Part shown: piece by piece, positions 5,725-9,508 of the stretch | Layout of the letters: each line of letters starts with the position of its first letter | Position numbering within the stretch: the stretch's first letter is position 1 | NCBI GenBank assembly: GCA_023430315.1 | Contig: JAEZAW010000269.1 | Span: forward strand, 1-9,508 | From: Pseudomonadota bacterium | Lineage (GTDB): Bacteria; Pseudomonadota; Alphaproteobacteria; Rhizobiales; Hyphomicrobiaceae | Length of the DNA stretch: 9,508 nt | Direction of reading: 5' to 3' | Position numbers and translations under genes: made by a program | Notes under the pieces: generated by a model | Told to the model about the DNA's origin: nothing | The model's input: the letters and a program-made list of their open reading frames with translations, nothing else | The model's database searches: none

Positions 5725-6789
5725 TTATGCAGCGGCCTTGGCGAAGATCTCAGCGACCCGACGCCCGCGTTCTGCCGGATCGAGTGATTGCGGTTTCGCC
5801 ATGCGCGCGGCGATCAGCAGTGCATTGCGCGTCGCGCCGAGATTGGCGATGCCCTTGCCCGCGATGTCATACGCCGTGCCGTGCGCGGGCGTGCAGACTG
5901 GGAAAGCATAGCCGCCGATGAGCGTGATGCCACTCTCGAAGCCCATGAGCTTCATCGCGATCTGACCCTGGTCGTGATACATGGTCTGCACGGCGTCGAA
6001 ATCCCCGCGCTTGGCACGTAGGAAGACGGTGTCGGAGGGGAAAGGCCCCTCGCAAACAATGCCCTGCGCCTTGGCCGCCGCGACGGCAGGCTCGATGATA
6101 TCGATCTCCTCACGACCGAAGTTGCCACCATCGCCGGCATGGGGGTTCAGTCCCGCAACGGCAATGCGCGGGCGGGCGATACCGGCGTCGCGCATGCAGC
6201 GATCCGTAAGCACGAGCCCATTGATGACCGCTTCCTTCGTGATGTAGCGCGCCACGTCCTTGAGCGGCACGTGGCTCGTGACGCGGGCATTCCACAGGCC
6301 ATCGAGGATATTGAACTCGCGACCAGGACGCGCCGCGCCGCTCTCCTCGGTGATGACCGCGATCTCGTCCTCGTAGGAGCCGTCCGCGAGCTTCATGGCG
6401 TACTTGTTGAAGGGCGTGAACGTCACCGCATCCGCAGCTCCCGCTGCACCGAGACGAAGCGCAGCGCGAAAGTTCGCCAAAGCGAACGTCCCGCCCGTAC
6501 GCGAGGCTGTTCCACGCGTCACGCGCGCCGGATCGAGATGCCCAAGATCGACGAACACTGGCGCACCATCGAACGTGATCGGCGCACCAGGTTTCCATGT
6601 GCGGCAGTCGCAGCTCAGGCTCGCCACGGTCTCGCCCTCGGCAAGAACGCGGCGGTCGCCGATCACGATCACGTCCGCTGCAGCGCGGACATCGGCGTCC
6701 ATGATGATCTTCGCGGTGAGCTCCGGACTGATCCCGCACGGATCTCCCATCGCGAGCGCGAGCACGGGACGGCTTTGGTTTGTGGTCAT
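5725..6789 (-). CDS. PdxA-family dehydrogenase (4-hydroxythreonine-4-phosphate dehydrogenase-like), divergent
   Basis: This is a metal- and NAD(P)-dependent dehydrogenase/decarboxylase of the PdxA family, 354 residues against 329 in E. coli. The N-terminal ALAMGDPCGISPEL and the three metal-binding histidines are present: H173 (TSHVPL), H217 (LNPHAGDGG) and H272 (MYHDQG), aligning with E. coli H166, H211 and H266. K280 matches K274. Other substrate-holding residues do not match: N283 is T289, R292 is V298, and the GHTE segment (H136, T137) is replaced around residues 138-143 by SYEDEI. These residues bind the phosphorylated substrate in true PdxA, so this protein probably acts on another, perhaps unphosphorylated, compound. 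It follows the HisD-like gene by 72 bases on the same strand, with AGGGA before its ATG, and is likely cotranscribed. Automated annotation will call it pdxA; I doubt a role in pyridoxal phosphate synthesis. Confidence 0.9.
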   Translation of the reverse strand: MTTNQSRPVLALAMGDPCGISPELTAKIIMDADVRAAADVIVIGDRRVLAEGETVASLSCDCRTWKPGAPITFDGAPVFVDLGHLDPARVTRGTASRTGGTFALANFRAALRLGAAGAADAVTFTPFNKYAMKLADGSYEDEIAVITEESGAARPGREFNILDGLWNARVTSHVPLKDVARYITKEAVINGLVLTDRCMRDAGIARPRIAVAGLNPHAGDGGNFGREEIDIIEPAVAAAKAQGIVCEGPFPSDTVFLRAKRGDFDAVQTMYHDQGQIAMKLMGFESGITLIGGYAFPVCTPAHGTAYDIAGKGIANLGATRNALLIAARMAKPQSLDPAERGRRVAEIFAKAAA

Positions 6790-6861
6790 GGCGTTTCCCT
6801 TTAATTGCCCCGCAGCGCCGTTCTCATGCGGCGCCGTTCAGGGCTCTCAGCTCGTACGAAC

Positions 6862-8139
6862 TCAGTTCGCCCCGGCAAACCGCTTGGCGCGCACCGTCGC
6901 GGTGATCTCGTGCGCGAGCATGCCTTCCTCGTGGCAGACGCGGGCTATGATCGGCGCGGCTTCGAGGGAAGCACGACGCGTGAGGCGCTGGTAGGTAACC
7001 GTCTTGATGAACTTGCCGACCCAGAGGCCGCCCGTGTAGCGCGCGGCACCGGCGGTCGGCAGCGTGTGGTTCGTGCCGATACCCTTGTCGCCGTAGGCAA
7101 CAGTCGACTCCTCGCCGATGAAAAGCGAGCCATAGTTCTTGAGCTTCTCGAGATAGTAGTCGTCGCGTCCGGTCTGGATTTCGAGGTGCTCCGGCGCGTA
7201 CTCGTCGGAGACCGCGATGGCCTCGTCGTCACTTCCGACGACGACGATCTCGCCCCAGTCAGCCCATGAGCGCGACGCGACTTCACGAGTCGGCAGTGTC
7301 TTGAGCTGCAGCTCGACCTCGGCAAGCACGGCACGGCCCATCTTCTCCGAGGGCGTGACGAACCATGCAGGACTGTCCGGACCGTGCTCGGCCTGACCGA
7401 GCAGGTCGGTTGCGACGAGCGCCGGATCGGCGGTGTCGTCGGCAATGACGAGGATCTCGGTCGGGCCTGCCGGAAGATCGATGCCGACCATACCGAAGAG
7501 CTGGCGCTTAGCCTCCGCGACAAAGGGGTTGCCGGGGCCGGTGATCATGTCGACGCGGGGCATTCCCACGCAACCATGGGCCATCGACGCCATGGCCTGC
7601 ACGCCGCCGACGCAATAAATCTCGTCGGCACCCGAATGATGAAGTGCGTACAGCGTCTGCGGGTAGATGCCATCAGGTCCGCGCGGTGGTGCGGCAGCAA
7701 TGATACGTCCGACACCGGCGACCTTCGCCGTGCCGACGCTCATGATCGCCGCGGAGATGAGCGGATATTTGCCGCCGGGGATGTAGCAGCCCACCGTCGA
7801 GACCGGGATCAGCTTCTGGCCGAGCAGCACGCCGGGCCTCAGCTCCGTCTCGAACTCCTGCAGGCTTTCTCTCTGCCGCTTCGCATACTCGGTCACCTGC
7901 GCGTGGCTGTAGGCGAAGTCCTCCTTGAAGGTCGTCGGCAGCGTGCGCGACACCTCCTCGATGCGGGCCTGCGGCACGCGAAACTCGCCCGTCCACTTGT
8001 CGAGATCGCGGGCGTAGCGGCGCACAGCTTCGTCGCGGTTCTCGGCGATGTCCGCGATCATGCGGCGAACCGTGTTCTCGACTTCGACGGCGCGCGGCCC
8101 TGCCTGCAGTGCGGCGCGTTTCAGATATTGGCGAGCCAC
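6862..8139 (-). CDS. Histidinol dehydrogenase (HisD) family protein, HpsN-like catabolic branch
   Basis: This is a Zn- and NAD-dependent alcohol/aldehyde dehydrogenase of the HisD family, 425 residues from a GTG start at 8139 (GGGAGGA four bases upstream). A longer ATG frame to 8253 is rejected: it adds 38 residues without similarity and would run over the promoter. E. coli catalytic and metal residues are conserved: Q249, H252, D351 and H410 (E. coli Q259, H262, D360, H419), plus E317/H318 (326/327), H358 (367) and E405 (414). Several blocks resemble the sulfopropanediol dehydrogenase HpsN more than biosynthetic HisD: VGCYIPGGKYPL, GDKGIGTNHTLPT, and AARYTGGL followed by KFIKTVTYQ; the HisD AGPSE is AGPTE here. 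It heads a two-gene operon with the PdxA-like dehydrogenase, and no his genes lie nearby. A catabolic oxidation of an unknown polyol or hydroxyacid is the best inference; actual histidinol dehydrogenase activity cannot be excluded. Confidence 0.9.
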   Translation of the reverse strand: MARQYLKRAALQAGPRAVEVENTVRRMIADIAENRDEAVRRYARDLDKWTGEFRVPQARIEEVSRTLPTTFKEDFAYSHAQVTEYAKRQRESLQEFETELRPGVLLGQKLIPVSTVGCYIPGGKYPLISAAIMSVGTAKVAGVGRIIAAAPPRGPDGIYPQTLYALHHSGADEIYCVGGVQAMASMAHGCVGMPRVDMITGPGNPFVAEAKRQLFGMVGIDLPAGPTEILVIADDTADPALVATDLLGQAEHGPDSPAWFVTPSEKMGRAVLAEVELQLKTLPTREVASRSWADWGEIVVVGSDDEAIAVSDEYAPEHLEIQTGRDDYYLEKLKNYGSLFIGEESTVAYGDKGIGTNHTLPTAGAARYTGGLWVGKFIKTVTYQRLTRRASLEAAPIIARVCHEEGMLAHEITATVRAKRFAGAN

Positions 8140-8143
8140 GGCA

Positions 8144-8150
8144 TCCTCCC
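8144..8150 (-). promoter_or_regulatory. Ribosome binding site supporting the GTG start of the HisD-like gene
   Basis: GGGAGGA lies four bases before the GTG at 8139. The ATG that overlaps this site is out of frame, so GTG is the only supported start. Confidence 0.75.
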
Positions 8151-8182
8151 GATTGTTGAGACGTTCTCTGCTTTGGAGCGAG

Positions 8183-8211
8183 ACGCTAGGTGGCTGGCAG
8201 GAGACGGTCAA
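8183..8211 (-). promoter_or_regulatory. Predicted promoter of the HisD-like/PdxA-like operon
   Basis: On the minus strand CTTGACC (with TTGACC at 8206-8211) is followed after 17 bases by TAGCGT (8183-8188). This fits the alphaproteobacterial CTTGAC-N17-CTATAT form, with a weak -10. The leader to the GTG would be about 37 bases. It lies after the upstream gene's terminator, so the operon should be transcribed independently. Confidence 0.5.
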
Positions 8212-8246
8212 GATGGCCGGCGGGTCCGAGCCGCGGGGCGCAAAAC

Positions 8247-8278
8247 GAAACATCCCGGCGCGAGGGCCGGGATGTTTC
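8247..8278 (-). terminator. Intrinsic terminator of the lipoprotein gene
   Basis: A perfect 13-base stem (GAAACATCCCGGC at 8247-8259 with its complement at 8266-8278) encloses a six-base loop. On the minus strand it begins 37 bases after the lipoprotein stop and is followed by GTTTTG, a short T-run. It separates the lipoprotein gene from the HisD-like operon. The plus-strand side lacks a comparable T-run. Confidence 0.85.
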
Positions 8279-8314
8279 TCAAATCGTTCCGCGAGCGGGC
8301 CTATGCAGCGCCGG

Positions 8315-9370
8315 CTAGCCTCGCGAGGCCGACGCTGTTTGCGGCAGCAGTTTCAGGATGCCCTGCGCTGCGGCGCCGGCGGCGGCGTCGGCCGTGTTAC
8401 CCCAAGTGCCGTCGAGCGAGCCTTCGGGGATTTCGTTCTTCTGCGAGACGGTGCCGAGCGAGCGGCCCTGCGGGTCGCGCACCAGCCAGTCGATCTGGAT
8501 GGTCTGCTTGCCAGCCTGACCTGCACCCAGCGCCACCTTGCCCTCGATGCGATAGGACGCACCCGGCCGGTTGGCCATTGTCACGCCCTGACGAGAGAGC
8601 TCGCGCTGGAGCGCGCTCGAGAGTGCCGTGTTGCCATCGCCGGGCGCGCCGGCAACGGTCGGAACGATCGCCGCGACATCTCCGCTCGACGGCAGGCTCG
8701 CGGTGGTCGTACGCGCGGCAGCCTGCTCAGGCGCAGGCGCAGCAGCTGGGGCCGCGGCCGCGACAGGCTGAGGAGCGTCAGACGGCTGAACCGAGCCGGC
8801 CACAGGCGGCGCGCCCGCGGGACGGTGGGCCGCGATCCACGTGGCAAGCTGCGTCGCCGTCTTGTCGGCGATGATCTGCGTCACCGCACCCGTTACGGCG
8901 GACCAGGGGTCCTTCGCCGTGCCGGCAGGTGCCATCTCCTCGCCGGTCACGCGATGAACGCGCTTACCAGTCGGGTCCGTGAGATCCCAGATGTACGAGA
9001 CCTTGGTCTGGGAACGGTCCTTCGATGCGACGATGTAACCGCGCAGCGTGTAGTCGCCCTTGGCATCGCGATCGTTGATCAGCGTGATCCGCTGACGCTC
9101 CGCCGACTGCACGATCTGCTCGCCGATCTGCCGCGATACGGCATCCGGCGCGCCGATCACGGGCGCAAGTGCGACACGCGCGAGCGTTGCCTGCTGCGCT
9201 GGCTTCGCCGGGGACGGCGAAGCTGCCTCGGGCGTAGATGTCAGGCTGCTGAATAGCGACGATCCGCTCGACTCGCACCCGGCGAGTCCCAGAGCGATGA
9301 TGGCAATGACAGCCGGTGCGACGGAGCGAAGCCGGCTCCGTGATGTCCTCTCAGCGTCGGATTTGGTCAC
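8315..9370 (-). CDS. Putative lipoprotein with a duplicated domain, function unknown
   Basis: This is a 351-residue protein starting at GTG 9370, with AAGGGGG seven bases upstream. The N-terminus is a lipoprotein signal: a basic stretch, hydrophobic residues 18-30, then lipobox LAGC with Cys32 as the lipidation site. Ser at +3 after Cys does not indicate inner-membrane retention, so outer-membrane sorting is plausible. The mature protein has two related domains, about 63-178 and 234-343, which I align by eye: QRITLIN with QGVTMAN, DYTLRGYIV with SYRIEGKVA, VSYIWDLTDPTGKR with IQIDWLVRDPQGRS, and DPWSAVTGAVTQIIADK with GTWGNTADAAAGAAAQGI. An Ala/Pro-rich linker (182-222) joins them. I do not recognise a named family. 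It has its own terminator, and the 138 bases upstream hold no gene. Confidence 0.82.
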   Translation of the reverse strand: MTKSDAERTSRSRLRSVAPAVIAIIALGLAGCESSGSSLFSSLTSTPEAASPSPAKPAQQATLARVALAPVIGAPDAVSRQIGEQIVQSAERQRITLINDRDAKGDYTLRGYIVASKDRSQTKVSYIWDLTDPTGKRVHRVTGEEMAPAGTAKDPWSAVTGAVTQIIADKTATQLATWIAAHRPAGAPPVAGSVQPSDAPQPVAAAAPAAAPAPEQAAARTTTASLPSSGDVAAIVPTVAGAPGDGNTALSSALQRELSRQGVTMANRPGASYRIEGKVALGAGQAGKQTIQIDWLVRDPQGRSLGTVSQKNEIPEGSLDGTWGNTADAAAGAAAQGILKLLPQTASASRG

Positions 9371-9377
9371 GGTGACG

Positions 9378-9384
9378 CCCCCTT
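9378..9384 (-). promoter_or_regulatory. Ribosome binding site supporting the GTG start of the lipoprotein gene
   Basis: AAGGGGG lies seven bases before the GTG at 9370, which places the start directly ahead of the basic N-terminus of the lipoprotein signal. Confidence 0.65.
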
Positions 9385-9433
9385 GAATGTGATTCCGCTG
9401 ACACCCGGTGACCGACTTACGGACATGGCGGTC

Positions 9434-9507
9434 TCGAGGTTGTGCCTCGACTCGGTACCCTTTTGCGAATCCTGTAACTGCTGGCTCCCTGACCGTCCAG
9501 ATGGACG
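9434..9507. other. Upstream region of the lipoprotein gene with two small dyads
   Basis: Two short perfect inverted repeats occur upstream of the lipoprotein gene: TCGAGG-N5-CCTCGA (9434-9450) and CGTCCA-N2-TGGACG (9494-9507). I could not pick a convincing promoter here. They may be operator-like sites or chance palindromes in GC-rich DNA. Confidence 0.25.
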
Positions 9508-9508
9508 C

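Noticed and set aside
6801..6840. GCGCCG/CGGCGC hairpin between the HisD-like and PdxA-like genes as a terminator
   Set aside because: The six-base stem has no T-run following it, and the genes are close and co-oriented. At most it is an intercistronic stem.
8140..8253. Extended ATG start for the HisD-like gene
   Set aside because: The additional 38 residues do not resemble HisD, they overlap the predicted promoter, and the GTG at 8139 has a strong ribosome site.
7384..8874. 496-codon plus-strand frame across the HisD-like and lipoprotein genes
   Set aside because: It crosses two well-supported minus-strand genes, a promoter and a terminator, and its translation is His/Arg/Ala-rich noise.
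1..9508. CRISPR array, tRNA, insertion sequence or toxin-antitoxin pair
   Set aside because: I found no regularly spaced repeats, no cloverleaf-like sequence, no transposase motifs, and the lone HTH gene is paired with an enzyme and not with a small toxin.

Overview
The window looks like chromosomal DNA of a GC-rich alphaproteobacterium, most likely order Hyphomicrobiales (Rhizobiales). Evidence for this: a secreted protein of the DUF930 type, which is typical of that order; a PraR-like XRE regulator; CTTGAC-like -35 elements; and GTG starts with strong Shine-Dalgarno sites. I see no insertion sequence, phage gene, tRNA, rRNA or CRISPR array. No gene-free stretch exceeds 300 bases; the longest is the divergent promoter region at 3310-3579.

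Layout. (1) 1-875, minus strand: an EamA-type drug/metabolite transporter, cut by the window edge so that its last ~10-30 residues are missing. (2) 1001-3309, minus strand: an XRE-family regulator followed 74 bases later by a large AidB-like acyl-CoA dehydrogenase, probably one transcript. (3) 3310-3579: a divergent regulatory region. It holds a good sigma-70-type promoter for the regulator, enclosed by inverted repeats that could be operators, and two copies of AATTCCTA. (4) 3580-5187, plus strand: a full-length carboxyltransferase (beta) subunit of the methylcrotonyl-CoA carboxylase type, with no biotin-carboxylase subunit in sight. (5) 5199-5585, minus strand: a small exported DUF930 protein, ending 11 bases from the carboxylase stop. 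(6) 5725-8139, minus strand: a two-gene operon, a HisD-family dehydrogenase of the catabolic (HpsN-like) branch followed by a divergent PdxA-family dehydrogenase, with its own promoter. (7) 8315-9370, minus strand: a lipoprotein with two copies of the same domain joined by an Ala/Pro linker, followed by a perfect 13-bp-stem terminator.

How the genes may work together. The regulator, the acyl-CoA dehydrogenase and the divergent acyl-CoA carboxylase subunit suggest a branched-chain acyl-CoA theme (dehydrogenation then carboxylation, as for leucine or isovalerate), but the usual partners (biotin carboxylase, enoyl-CoA hydratase, HMG-CoA lyase) are absent. The HisD/PdxA pair is the most interesting part. 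Both proteins keep their metal-binding residues, but the PdxA-like protein has lost most of the residues that hold the phosphorylated substrate in E. coli PdxA, and the HisD-like protein resembles sulfopropanediol dehydrogenase more than histidinol dehydrogenase. The pair is therefore more likely a catabolic module for an unknown hydroxylated acid or alcohol than part of histidine or vitamin B6 synthesis.
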